Part shown: positions 44,402 to 53,389 of the stretch, piece by piece
How the letters are laid out: every line of letters starts with the position of its first letter
How positions within the stretch are numbered: position 1 is the stretch's first letter
Assembly (NCBI GenBank): GCA_017416805.1
Contig: JAFQBB010000020.1
Location: 62,001 to 126,000, forward strand
DNA from: Bacteroidaceae bacterium
GTDB taxonomy: Bacteria; Bacteroidota; Bacteroidia; Bacteroidales; Bacteroidaceae
Reading direction: 5' to 3'
DNA: 64,000 nt
Program-made: the position numbers and the translations under genes
Notes under the pieces: generated by a model
What the model saw: the letters and a program-made list of their open reading frames with translations, nothing else
Told to the model about the DNA's origin: nothing
The model's database searches: none

Positions 44402-47335
44402 TTATTCTCTTATGCCTTCACTTCGCAGTCTCTTTTCGGCATTTTGTATCATGTCACGTGTGCCACTTCCGTCGGATACGTATTTGACCACCATGTCGGC
44501 ATAGTTGATGGCTTCTGTCAGGGAAAAGGTCGGGTGAATCGCTGCCTGTTTGCGGGCTTCTTTCAATAATGTAAGCAGGTTGTTCAGTTCATCCAGTTCG
44601 GCCAGATTTCCTGGTCTCATAGTATTGATGGCAGCATTTAACGACGCAGTTATAAGGTCAACCTTCTCCTGTGTGTACATATTTGTGGAGTCGGATATGA
44701 TTGTTCTTGCTTTTGCATATACTTCCATCAGGTGGGCATACCCTCCACGTGCCCATGGGGCATGTTCGGGTGTTTTCACCTTCATGGCCAGCCACGCTTC
44801 TTGTGTCTGCTTCCGGCCTTCAGCCACTTGGATAAGTTCCTTCAGGGGTTGCTTGTCTACGAGTTGTAACGATTTGTATTTATGCATGTCGTCTGTCAGA
44901 TGAATGCGCAGATAGTGGGTGGAGTTACGGTCGGCATAATAGTCGGGCACGAAAGTATGGCCCTCAAGGGTCAGTGTATAAAGGTTGCCGTATGTGCCTT
45001 CTTCGGGTGTAGGGGGATTGGCCTTTATGTTATTCAGGTATGAATCGGTGTATATGTTTCCTTCCGTCCAGTGGGTTATTCCTGTAGTGGCCATGGCCAG
45101 AGGTCCGTACATCAGTGTGCCTATCCATGCTGAGGGGAAGGCTGTGTTGGTCTCTCCGGGAGCCGTTGCGGCCGTCTTCATCTTGTCGGGGCCGTAGTGG
45201 ATATGTTTGCTGAAAGGCATGATGACCTCCACCACATCTCCTTGTTTCCATCGGCGGACAGGAATCTCTACGTAAGACGATGGCTGGTATTCTGTAGCTA
45301 TGGATTTTCCGTTCAGCTTCACGTCAAACCCTTCGGTTGCCCAATAGGGGACACGCAACTTCATGGCAAAGCGGGCTTTCCCTTTGGTGATGCGGATGGT
45401 GGAGCGCTCTGCCGGCCAGCGGCATTCTTGCTGAAGTGTAACCCCTTTCTCCTTCCACATGGCTGTGGTGGGCAGATAGAGTCCTACCCATAAGGTGTTT
45501 TTAGAGGTGAAATAGGCCGCTTCCTGATATTTGACGTGATTTTCAGAACCCGTTCCTCCGCAACATGATTCTTGCGGAATGCGGTTTCCCCATGGCTTGG
45601 AGGCATTGAGACCTACGGCATAGTGGTAAGTGGTCATGTAATGAGTGGGGTGTAGCGAACCAACTATCTGGTTGTAGAGTACCCGTTCGTAATAGTCCAT
45701 ATAGGCTGCATTGTCAGGGTCGAAACAGTTTAGTTCCTTGGTCAGTTTGGCAAGGTTATAGGCGCAGCATGTCTCGTTCAGTGTCGGATTGGGGCATAGC
45801 TCTCCGTCGCGGTTAGCTGTCACGTTGGTATTCATGCTCAGTACCTGTGTGTAAGGTTGGCGGAACATCTCTCCATTGCCTACTCCTCCGGTGGAGTAAG
45901 CATAGCGCCCTTGTATGAGATGCCAGAAATTATAGGCCAAGTTGTAATAGTAGGGATTGCCGTTCCCCCGATAGCTGCGCAGTGCGCTGGTAATCTTGGG
46001 AATGTGTTGATTGGCATGACGGGTACGAATATCATCGATATTCTTTGATAAGGGATTGAAGAAGGCCGGACTGTCAAAAAATGAAGTAGCCTCTAATAAT
46101 TTCTTCTTATCCTTTTTGTCCTTTACCATTTCGGACAGACGGCTCAGTGATTCGCCTGTACCGCCGTCTTCACCGGCTATGTACATATTCCACATTTCAT
46201 ATCGGTTTCCTGGTTTGGCTCTTCTCGCTTCGCGTGTGCCCTCTATATTAATATAGGTGCGGTAGTGCAGTCTGTTCCATATCCACAGACCCATATCTTT
46301 GGCTATGAGCAGGGCTTTATCGGCAATCTCTTTGTCATCCACATAGGTGGCAATGTCAATGAGACCGGCCAGTTGTTTGTGGATGGAGTAATAAGGTGCC
46401 CATACCCAATCACTATTGTTATAAGGACGATACATCTCGATGAGTACCGCATGGTGTGCTGGTATGGCATTCAAGTAGCCATATCCATAGCGGGTGTAAT
46501 CTTTCTTGTGTTCTTCGAAGGCTTCCCAGGTGCCTTTCATTTGGCGAAGTTCCTCCTCGGAGGCAAAGTCACGTGCTTCCCAGTAGCGGCCGAGCGAGTC
46601 ACTCCATACGAAGGTTCGTTCCTGACACAGGCGCAATTCATTTACCATGCGGCTGATTCGGCTTCGTAGAGAATCCTTGATGTCTGCTTCGTCGGTACTG
46701 GCAAAGGCTAAAGCTAAGGCCGACATGTAGTGTCCCGAACCGTGCCCTTTCAGTTTGGTAGTGGGCGAATCCCACCCATCTGAGACTGTATACCCTTCGG
46801 TGGATAGGCCGTAAGTGTCGCGGTAGTTGTATAGCTGTTGGCTTACGTCCCAACTGAGGATGGCTCGAATGGCCAAGTCGCGGTTGCAGGTCAGGCGGTT
46901 GTTTCCTTCTACCGTCACTTGGTCAAGTGGGAGTGGTTTGGCTATAGGCTTGTTTGATGGGATTTTGTGCTCCTTTTGAACTACGATGATGTCTGCCTCA
47001 ACGGGATATCCGTCAGGAGTTGAATTGTCACCTAAAATGAACCCCTTAATCTGATACTTCTTTCCTATAGGGTAGAGCGAGTCATTGGCCATTTCCTGTT
47101 CGTTGGCCAATGCGCTGTTCGTCCATTTCACTTGTCTCCATGTGCTGGTGCTGTCGTTATATGTCACCCATAATAAGTAGGGAAGTCTTGGTACGGTTCC
47201 TGCGGGTGTTTCCACTTTAGGAGAAACAATATGTATGATTTCTCTCTTTTCCTCTCCTTTTATTGGTAGGCTGAAAGTTGTGGCCGCTGATACGGCTAAG
47301 AAGTATAATATGTAATAGATGATATTTTTACGCAT
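44402..47335 (-). CDS. Secreted GH127/GH146-like beta-L-arabinofuranosidase
   Basis: 977 residues with a signal peptide (about 1-26). An N-terminal beta module (about 30-140) precedes the large (alpha/alpha)6 barrel of the DUF1680/GH127 clan (about 150-600, GHGSGHYMSALALAFA, WAPYYSIHKQLAGL). The zinc site and thiol nucleophile pattern are kept: ETC in LNETCCAYN (about 530) and the Cys pair in ESCCGGTGSENH (about 590). Beta-sandwich domains and an extra helical region (about 860-977) follow. It releases arabinofuranose from pectic arabinan or arabinan-decorated glycoproteins; GH146 is more likely than GH127 given the extra domains. A minus-strand TAAATTTG at 47369-47362 is a possible promoter. 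Confidence 0.88.
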   Translation of the reverse strand: MRKNIIYYILYFLAVSAATTFSLPIKGEEKREIIHIVSPKVETPAGTVPRLPYLLWVTYNDSTSTWRQVKWTNSALANEQEMANDSLYPIGKKYQIKGFILGDNSTPDGYPVEADIIVVQKEHKIPSNKPIAKPLPLDQVTVEGNNRLTCNRDLAIRAILSWDVSQQLYNYRDTYGLSTEGYTVSDGWDSPTTKLKGHGSGHYMSALALAFASTDEADIKDSLRSRISRMVNELRLCQERTFVWSDSLGRYWEARDFASEEELRQMKGTWEAFEEHKKDYTRYGYGYLNAIPAHHAVLIEMYRPYNNSDWVWAPYYSIHKQLAGLIDIATYVDDKEIADKALLIAKDMGLWIWNRLHYRTYINIEGTREARRAKPGNRYEMWNMYIAGEDGGTGESLSRLSEMVKDKKDKKKLLEATSFFDSPAFFNPLSKNIDDIRTRHANQHIPKITSALRSYRGNGNPYYYNLAYNFWHLIQGRYAYSTGGVGNGEMFRQPYTQVLSMNTNVTANRDGELCPNPTLNETCCAYNLAKLTKELNCFDPDNAAYMDYYERVLYNQIVGSLHPTHYMTTYHYAVGLNASKPWGNRIPQESCCGGTGSENHVKYQEAAYFTSKNTLWVGLYLPTTAMWKEKGVTLQQECRWPAERSTIRITKGKARFAMKLRVPYWATEGFDVKLNGKSIATEYQPSSYVEIPVRRWKQGDVVEVIMPFSKHIHYGPDKMKTAATAPGETNTAFPSAWIGTLMYGPLAMATTGITHWTEGNIYTDSYLNNIKANPPTPEEGTYGNLYTLTLEGHTFVPDYYADRNSTHYLRIHLTDDMHKYKSLQLVDKQPLKELIQVAEGRKQTQEAWLAMKVKTPEHAPWARGGYAHLMEVYAKARTIISDSTNMYTQEKVDLITASLNAAINTMRPGNLAELDELNNLLTLLKEARKQAAIHPTFSLTEAINYADMVVKYVSDGSGTRDMIQNAEKRLRSEGIRE

Positions 47336-47522
47336 AAGGCTTTTATTTGTATGTTGGTCGGCAAATTTAGGAATTTAATTTGAATTGGCCACACTTAATA
47401 TTCCAGAAATGATTCATTTACTTTGTAATGTCTTTTGGTGTCAAGATGGCCTTTTAGTATCTGGACTTCCAATATACTCTGAAAAAAACATAAATCATAA
47501 ATCATAATTCAGAATTAATTAT

Positions 47523-47530
47523 TACCTTTG
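47523..47530 (+). promoter_or_regulatory. Promoter of the marR-type gene
   Basis: TACCTTTG, 26 bp before the ATG at 47557. The 47336-47556 gap otherwise shows only AT-rich sequence with short cataaat direct repeats. Confidence 0.55.
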
Positions 47531-47556
47531 TCTGTTGTTTAAACAATTATTGCATA

Positions 47557-48003
47557 ATGATAGAGCCTTTTAATTTTGATATCAGTCTTATATTTGCCAT
47601 TCTTAATGGAAAGGTGTCGGCTGCAATCAACCGGAAGTTGTTGCGTAACTTTCGTGATAATGAGTTGGATATAACTCCTGAGCAGTGGACAGTATTGCTG
47701 TTTTTGTGGAAACGGGATGGAGTCTCCCAACAAGAGTTGTGTAATGCAACCTTTAAGGATAAACCCAGTATGACTCGCTTGATTGACCACATGGAAAAAC
47801 AGGGGCTGGTGGTCAGAATTGCCAGTAGAGATGATCGGAGGGCTAATCTTATATATCTGACCCGGCAGGGACGTGACCTTGAGGAATGTGCCGGACGTGT
47901 AGCCAATCGGACGTTAAAGGAGGCTTTGGAGGGGTTGACTACGGAAGAACTCCGTATCAGCCAAGAGGTGTTGAGGAAAGTATTTTCCAATGCAAAGAGT
48001 TAA
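47557..48003 (+). CDS. MarR-family transcription regulator
   Basis: 148 residues. Helical dimer ends surround a winged helix with TPEQWTVLLFLWKRDGVSQ, a recognition helix near KDKPSMTRLIDHMEKQGLV, and the wing RIASRDDRRANLIYLT, the classic MarR DRR signature. Ligand and targets are not evident. Neighbours are a secreted arabinofuranosidase on the opposite strand and a 58-residue membrane peptide downstream. Confidence 0.92.
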   Translation: MIEPFNFDISLIFAILNGKVSAAINRKLLRNFRDNELDITPEQWTVLLFLWKRDGVSQQELCNATFKDKPSMTRLIDHMEKQGLVVRIASRDDRRANLIYLTRQGRDLEECAGRVANRTLKEALEGLTTEELRISQEVLRKVFSNAKS

Positions 48004-48138
48004 GATAAGGGATGGGAATTAAGGAAATGAATGATAAAAACACTGTTTTAGAACTTTTTTCACTTAAATATTTCGTCTATTAGATAATTATGTGTTTCTT
48101 TGTAGCAGGAATATAAATTAAATAAATAAATAGTCATA

Positions 48139-48315
48139 ATGAACAGCTTTTTAAAGAATTTAGGTTTGATACTGGTTGTACTCGGGGCAATTGTTCTGAT
48201 AGTAAGTTTTGCGACAGGTAATGTTAACTACAATGGTCCGTTGCTTGCAGGTATGTCGCTTATTATTGTAGGAATCATAGCCTATATTGTATGTAATAAG
48301 GTGTTTGCGGAGTAA
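48139..48315 (+). CDS. 58-residue two-span membrane peptide
   Basis: ATG 48139 to TAA 48315. MNSFLKNLGLILVVLGAI opens a first membrane helix (about 8-26), a short polar loop (TGNVNYNGP) follows, then a second helix (about 35-52) and a charged end. A strong terminator lies 34 bp downstream. Codon use is normal and the leader is A-rich, as for well-translated Bacteroides genes. Family not recognised; it could be a small stress- or envelope-associated protein. Whether it is on the marR transcript is unclear. Confidence 0.75.
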   Translation: MNSFLKNLGLILVVLGAIVLIVSFATGNVNYNGPLLAGMSLIIVGIIAYIVCNKVFAE

Positions 48316-48348
48316 CAAGTATCGGTCGTAGAAAACGTATCTGAAAAA

Positions 48349-48391
48349 GAGGAGCGGGTCCTGCATGCAGAGCCCGCTCCTCTTTTTTTTG
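48349..48391 (+). terminator. Bidirectional terminator between the small membrane protein and rprY
   Basis: gaggagcggg/cccgctcctc stem with flanking A and T runs (eight T on the plus strand). Confidence 0.85.
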
Positions 48392-48406
48392 TTGCTATCC
48401 CAATTC

Positions 48407-49105
48407 TTATTCGGCATCGGGAGTTATGAGCTTGTAGCCTTTTCCGTGGATGTTGATGATTTCGATAGAATCGTCTTCTTTCAAGTGCTTACGTAGTTTG
48501 GTGATATATACATCCATGCTGCGGGCATTGAAGTAGTTGTCATCGATCCAAATGGTTTTCAGGGCGAAGTCGCGTTGCAAGATTTCGTTGGCATGAGCAC
48601 AGAGGAGGCCTAACAATTCACTTTCCTTGGTGGTCAGTTTGGTCTGCTTGCCGTCAATGGCTAGGATTTGTTTCTGTGTGTCGAACATGAAACGTCCAAT
48701 CTTATAGACACTGCTTTCCTTGTTTTTCTTGCCGCGGACACGTCTCAAGATAGCTTCAATACGGAACGTAAGTTCTTCCATACTGAAAGGTTTTGTCAGA
48801 TAGTCATCGGCTCCAATCTTGAATCCTTCGAGAATGTCTTCTTTCAGGGTTTTGGCTGTCAGGAAGATGATGGGTATGTCCATATTGGCGGCACGGATTT
48901 CTTGTGCCAATGTGAAGCCGTCTTTTTTTGGCATCATGACATCCAGTACGCAAAGGTCGTACTTGTTTTTCATGAAAGCCTTGTATCCGGCTTCCCCATC
49001 AGGGCATAGTTCAGCACTGTAGCCTTTGGCTTGTAAATACTCTCTGAGAAGCATGCCAAGATTTTCATCGTCTTCGCATAGCAAAATACGCATTTTTTCT
49101 TCCAT
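48407..49105 (-). CDS. rprY: OmpR-type response regulator RprY
   Basis: 232 residues. Receiver domain with acidic pair DDE (about 12-14), phospho-acceptor Asp in LCVLDVMMPK (about residue 55), Thr in FLTAKT and Lys in TKPFS. A C-terminal winged helix follows (TTKESELLGLLCAHANEIL, then SMDVYITKLRKHLK). It matches RprY of Bacteroides/Porphyromonas, linked to redox and stress responses. It follows rprX by 1 bp. MRIL four codons in may be the true start. Confidence 0.88.
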   Translation of the reverse strand: MEEKMRILLCEDDENLGMLLREYLQAKGYSAELCPDGEAGYKAFMKNKYDLCVLDVMMPKKDGFTLAQEIRAANMDIPIIFLTAKTLKEDILEGFKIGADDYLTKPFSMEELTFRIEAILRRVRGKKNKESSVYKIGRFMFDTQKQILAIDGKQTKLTTKESELLGLLCAHANEILQRDFALKTIWIDDNYFNARSMDVYITKLRKHLKEDDSIEIINIHGKGYKLITPDAE

Positions 49106-49106
49106 A

Positions 49107-50666
49107 TCAATTATTTTTTAGTAAAGGTAATGCAATAATGAATTTTGTTCCGGTCCCGAGTTCGCTTTCGGCGCGGATGGTTCCCTTGAGGTCTTGTACC
49201 ACTTTCTTTACATAAGCAAGTCCAAGTCCGAACCCTTTGACATCGTGAAGGTTGCCGGTATGTACACGATAGAACTTTTCAAATATTTTTTTCAAGTCCT
49301 CTTTCTTGATGCCTATTCCGTTGTCTTGGATGGAGATGTATAGCTTCCCCTGATCGTTCCATGTGCGTATGTTCAATAACAGTTCTTCGTCAGGACGTTT
49401 GTATTTGACAGCATTGTCCATCAAGTTGAAGATGACATTGGTGAAATGCATTTCATCAACAAAGATGTTCGGGTCTTCTGCTGTGAGGTCAGAGGTTATC
49501 CGTCCGTCGTGCTTTTCCACTTTGAGGGCAAAGGTATTGATGACTCCGCCGATGAGTTCGTTGGCGTCCACTTCCTTCATCTTCATGGTGACTTTCTGTT
49601 TCTCAAACATGGACATCTGTAATACCTTCTCTACCTGGAAACGCAGTCGCTTCGTCTCGTCATTGATGACTCCGGATATGTGTTGGAACATTTGTGGGGA
49701 CTTGCCGACACTTGGGTCTTGCAGCATTTGTGCAGCCAGTGAGATGGTAGATATGGGGGTTTTGAACTCATGTGTCATGTTGTTGATGAAGTCGTTCTTT
49801 ATTTCGGTCAACTTTTTCTGGCGGAAGATGACAACGATAGTAAAGATGAATGTGATTAGCAATACAACGGTGAAGATGAGTGCTGGTATCATGAACCGTA
49901 CCGAACTGAAGATGTAATCGTCCATGGTTGGGAAGTGTACCTTCAGTATGCCCATCTTTGCCGGAGGGTCTTCGGGGAACAGTTCGCGGGTATAGGAGTT
50001 TTCTTCGCCTTCCTCTTCGTAGTCCGAGCATCGGTACACTTCACGTCCGTATCCGGTTGATACGGTAAAGTGGAAGGGGATGTCAATGCCGTTGTCATGC
50101 AATTCCGACTTCAAGTCGCCGCCCAGTTTGCCGAAATCAATACGACGTTCCAATGGCTTGTTGCTGACGGTACGCATCATGGTATAGACAGCCTCTTCGA
50201 GCAGATTGCGTTGATAGACGTATTTGTTCTTGATTATTTCGCGCTGTAGCTGCAGGCTTTGCGAGAAACTGTTATTGTTTACCCCTTTGCTTTTCGATAT
50301 GACAGCCTTTGGGGAGAGCGATGGACTTGTAATGGCCATACGCATCCGGAACATCGAGACTCCATCGTAGCTGTGGTAGCTGCCTTTGAACTTTACGATG
50401 TCCATATTCAGACTGTTCGGCGAGTCTGCTGTAGCTGAGGTGTCGGCCATGGCAATGGTGCGTTCTACGTCCCTTTGCAAGAAACGGTAGGTTTCGTCCA
50501 GTTCCAAATTGCGTGCAGCTTTGCTCAAGCTGCGTGATACGGATTCGTCGAATTGTTCCTTGCGCATGTTTGCCATCTCCTCAATGTAGCTGACCTGCAG
50601 ATAGAGCAGGCAGAGGAAGGAGATGCCCATGACTATACCTAATGTCCAAATCGTTGACTTTTTCAT
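49107..50666 (-). CDS. rprX: Sensor histidine kinase RprX
   Basis: 519 residues from the ATG at 50666 (MKKSTIWTLG); the frame 12 codons longer lies within the promoter region. First membrane span about 7-27, a periplasmic sensor (about 30-265), second span about 267-290, HisKA with phospho-His in HEFKTPIST, then N, G1 (DNGIGIKKEDL), F and G2 (GFGLGLAYV) boxes. Order rprX-rprY with a 1-bp gap, as in B. fragilis. Confidence 0.88.
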   Translation of the reverse strand: MKKSTIWTLGIVMGISFLCLLYLQVSYIEEMANMRKEQFDESVSRSLSKAARNLELDETYRFLQRDVERTIAMADTSATADSPNSLNMDIVKFKGSYHSYDGVSMFRMRMAITSPSLSPKAVISKSKGVNNNSFSQSLQLQREIIKNKYVYQRNLLEEAVYTMMRTVSNKPLERRIDFGKLGGDLKSELHDNGIDIPFHFTVSTGYGREVYRCSDYEEEGEENSYTRELFPEDPPAKMGILKVHFPTMDDYIFSSVRFMIPALIFTVVLLITFIFTIVVIFRQKKLTEIKNDFINNMTHEFKTPISTISLAAQMLQDPSVGKSPQMFQHISGVINDETKRLRFQVEKVLQMSMFEKQKVTMKMKEVDANELIGGVINTFALKVEKHDGRITSDLTAEDPNIFVDEMHFTNVIFNLMDNAVKYKRPDEELLLNIRTWNDQGKLYISIQDNGIGIKKEDLKKIFEKFYRVHTGNLHDVKGFGLGLAYVKKVVQDLKGTIRAESELGTGTKFIIALPLLKNN

Positions 50667-50671
50667 GTCTG

Positions 50672-50679
50672 CAAAGTTA
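50672..50679 (-). promoter_or_regulatory. -7 box TAACTTTG immediately upstream of rprX
   Basis: Minus-strand TAACTTTG ends 6 bp before the ATG, which would give a nearly leaderless mRNA. A second candidate, TAATTTTG at 50824-50817, would give a leader of about 145 nt. Confidence 0.4.
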
Positions 50680-50915
50680 GCAAGGTCCTTGTGGACAACC
50701 AATAGGACTTAACATGTTTTAGGGATATATTTCCTTTTGTTAACTGAAAATCCTTTTTTGGTTAATATTATGACTACTTTAACAATCAAGTGGCTCTTTT
50801 GTTTGCAAAAATAATGCAAAATTAGGAGTCGGATACTCTTCTTCTGCTTCTCTCTCTCTTCTTCAGTGTGGCTATACGGAAAGGAGCGCAGAGGAAGGCT
50901 GGTTTGTAAAAATGA

Positions 50916-50975
50916 GGCACGGGCTACACAGATCATGCGGAGGGGTGTATCCGTGGATGCTGTGTAACCCGTGCC
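50916..50975 (-). terminator. Hairpin after fusA2
   Basis: ggcacgggctacacag pairs with ctgtgtaacccgtgcc (one bulged base) with a 28-nt loop, 34 bp after the fusA2 stop. No long T-tract, so it may protect the 3' end rather than terminate. Confidence 0.55.
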
Positions 50976-51008
50976 AGAAGTAGAGTAGGGATTCTCTGAT
51001 TGAGTGTG

Positions 51009-53168
51009 TTATTCTTCGTTAGCTTGATTAGCTTCGAACTCTTTCATCAGTTTCTCCTGTACGTCACCCGGTACAAGTTCGTAGCTGGCAAACTTCATGA
51101 TGAATGAAGCACGTCCGCCTGTGAGTGAACTGAGTGATGTTGAGTATGAAGACATTTCCTTCAAAGGTACTCGGGCAATCAGTTTCTCGTAACCGTTCTC
51201 ACTGCTCATACCCATAATCATGGCACGGCGTCCTTGGAGGTCACTCATCACGTCACCCATCTTGTCACTGGGCACGAATACTTCTACATCGTAGATAGGC
51301 TCCAGAATCTTCGGACCTGCATTGCGGAAAGCTTCGGCAAATGCCTGACGACCAGCCAGCATGAAAGAAAGTTCATTGGAGTCAACCGGGTGCATCTTGC
51401 CATCATAAACGATAACACGTACATCGCGGGCATACGACCCTGTCAACGGACCTTGCTCCATACGGCTCATTACACCTTTGAGGATGGCAGGCATGAAGCG
51501 GGCATCGATAGAACCACCAACGATACTGTTGACGAATACCAACTTGCCACCCCATTCAAGCTGTACCTCTTCGGTACCCTTCACGTTCATCTTGTACTCT
51601 TGGCCATTGAACTTGTAAGTGTCGGGAGCAGGCATGCCTTCGTAGTAAGGTTCAACGATAAGGTGTACCTCACCGAATTGGCCGGCACCACCGGACTGCT
51701 TCTTATGGCGGTAGTCTGCACGGGCGGCCTTGGTGATAGTCTCACGGTAGGGGATGCGAGGTTCGTCGAACTTGATCTGAATCTTCTCGTTGTTCTCCAT
51801 TCTCCACTTCAATGTGCGGAGGTGGAACTCGCCTTGTCCGTGAACGATAATCTGGCGCAATTCTTTGGATTGCTCAACAACCCATGTCGGATCTTCCTCA
51901 CGCATGCGGTTGAGGGCTGCCATCATCTTTTCGGTTTCGCTCTCGTTCACAGCCTTGATGGCACGTGAATATTTTGGATTAGGATATTTGATGAAGTTGA
52001 AGCGGTTGTCGCAATCCTTGCCGTTCAGCGTATTGCCTGTCTTTACATCCTTCAGTTTCACGGTACAACCGATATCTCCAGCACGCAGTTCTTCTACCTT
52101 GATGCGGTTGGCACCTGCACAGACAAACATCTGTGACATGCGTTCCTTGGAACCGCGGTCGGCATTGGTGAGGTCATCACCTTCGCGAACCACACCGCTC
52201 ATCACCTTAAAGTATTGTACATCACCGATATGCGGCTCGACAGCTGTCTTGAAGAAGTAGAGTGAAGTGGGACCTTCTGCACTGGGCACAATCTCGGCAC
52301 CGCGGGTGTTGAATACCTTCGGCATTTCATCCACGAAAGGAACTACGTTGCCCAAGAATTCCATCAGTCGGCGTACGCCCATATCCTTACCGGCGCATAC
52401 ACAGAAGACGGGGAACATGCCGCGTGAGGCCAATCCTTTGCGGATACCTTCGCGCATTTCGTCTTCAGTGAGTGAATCCTGCTCAAAGAATTTTTCCATC
52501 AGGCCTTCGTCGTTCTCGGCAGCAGCCTCTACGAGGGCTTTGTGCATCTCCATAGCCTTGTCCATCTCTTCGGCTGGGATTTCACTGATGGTAGGAGCAC
52601 CACCTTCGGGTCCCCAAGAATATTTCTTCATCAGCAGGACATCGATGACAGCGTTGAAGTTAGGGCCTGTTTCCAAAGGATACTGTACGGGCACGACCTT
52701 TGAGCCGTAAATAGTCTGCAATTGTTCGAGCACATTTTCATAGTCGCACTTTTCGTTGTCCAATTGGTTGACGAGGAAGATGACTGGCTTACCCAACTTT
52801 TCTGTGTAGCGGAAGTGGTTCTGTGTGCCCACCTCTACACCATATTGTCCGTTCAGCAGCAAAATGGCAGTGTCGGTTACGTTCAGGGCAGTCATGGCTG
52901 CACCTACGAAGTCGTCGCTACCCGGGCAGTCGATGATGTTCAGCTTCTTGCCGTTCCACTCTACGTGATACACGGTAGAGAATACTGAATAGCCATACTC
53001 CTGCTCGACGGGGAAGTAGTCACTTACGGTATTTTTGGCAGTGATTCTGCCGCGACGTTTTATAATACCACTCTCAAAGAGCAAAGACTCTGTGAGGGTG
53101 GTTTTACCTGCACCGTCATTACCCAACAGGGCAATGTTCTTGATTTCACTTGTCTGATAAATTTTCAT
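51009..53168 (-). CDS. fusA2: EF-G paralogue (EF-G2) with degenerate GTPase centre
   Basis: 719 residues with the full EF-G domain order I-V. The P-loop is GNDGAGKTT (16-24), close to the canonical AHIDAGKTT. The switch I motif (canonical RGITI) reads YGYSV (58-62), losing the Mg-binding Thr. The canonical DTPGH reads DCPGS (80-84), replacing the catalytic His with Ser84. NKxD is NQLD (134-137). These changes match the Bacteroides EF-G2 group (B. thetaiotaomicron BT2167), reported to support translocation without GTP hydrolysis and to matter in starvation and gut colonisation. It is a single gene, far from the str operon, ending 34 bp before a large hairpin. It is not tetracycline-resistance TetQ, which keeps the GTPase motifs. 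Confidence 0.9.
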   Translation of the reverse strand: MKIYQTSEIKNIALLGNDGAGKTTLTESLLFESGIIKRRGRITAKNTVSDYFPVEQEYGYSVFSTVYHVEWNGKKLNIIDCPGSDDFVGAAMTALNVTDTAILLLNGQYGVEVGTQNHFRYTEKLGKPVIFLVNQLDNEKCDYENVLEQLQTIYGSKVVPVQYPLETGPNFNAVIDVLLMKKYSWGPEGGAPTISEIPAEEMDKAMEMHKALVEAAAENDEGLMEKFFEQDSLTEDEMREGIRKGLASRGMFPVFCVCAGKDMGVRRLMEFLGNVVPFVDEMPKVFNTRGAEIVPSAEGPTSLYFFKTAVEPHIGDVQYFKVMSGVVREGDDLTNADRGSKERMSQMFVCAGANRIKVEELRAGDIGCTVKLKDVKTGNTLNGKDCDNRFNFIKYPNPKYSRAIKAVNESETEKMMAALNRMREEDPTWVVEQSKELRQIIVHGQGEFHLRTLKWRMENNEKIQIKFDEPRIPYRETITKAARADYRHKKQSGGAGQFGEVHLIVEPYYEGMPAPDTYKFNGQEYKMNVKGTEEVQLEWGGKLVFVNSIVGGSIDARFMPAILKGVMSRMEQGPLTGSYARDVRVIVYDGKMHPVDSNELSFMLAGRQAFAEAFRNAGPKILEPIYDVEVFVPSDKMGDVMSDLQGRRAMIMGMSSENGYEKLIARVPLKEMSSYSTSLSSLTGGRASFIMKFASYELVPGDVQEKLMKEFEANQANEE

Positions 53169-53357
53169 GATATGTATGTTTTTAGATGTTGTTAATACTG
53201 TGGAGTGTCCTTCTCGGACCTCCCTTCGTCAAAACGAGGCGCAAATTAGGAAATAAACGGGGAACAGCCAACATTTCCGAGGTGTTTATAAACTATGTTT
53301 TACAACATATTATTCTCTTTTCCTTCGTAGAATCAGCGGTTTAGCCTGCTTTTTTAC

Positions 53358-53365
53358 TATCTTTG
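53358..53365 (+). promoter_or_regulatory. Promoter of hemW
   Basis: TATCTTTG, 24 bp before the ATG at 53390; it excludes the longer frame opening at 53363. Confidence 0.6.
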
Positions 53366-53389
53366 CAAGCGGAAAATAATTCATTGATT

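Noticed and set aside
51009..53168. TetQ-type ribosomal protection protein
   Set aside because: Length and domain order fit, but the GTPase motifs are degenerate in the EF-G2 manner, whereas resistance proteins retain them.
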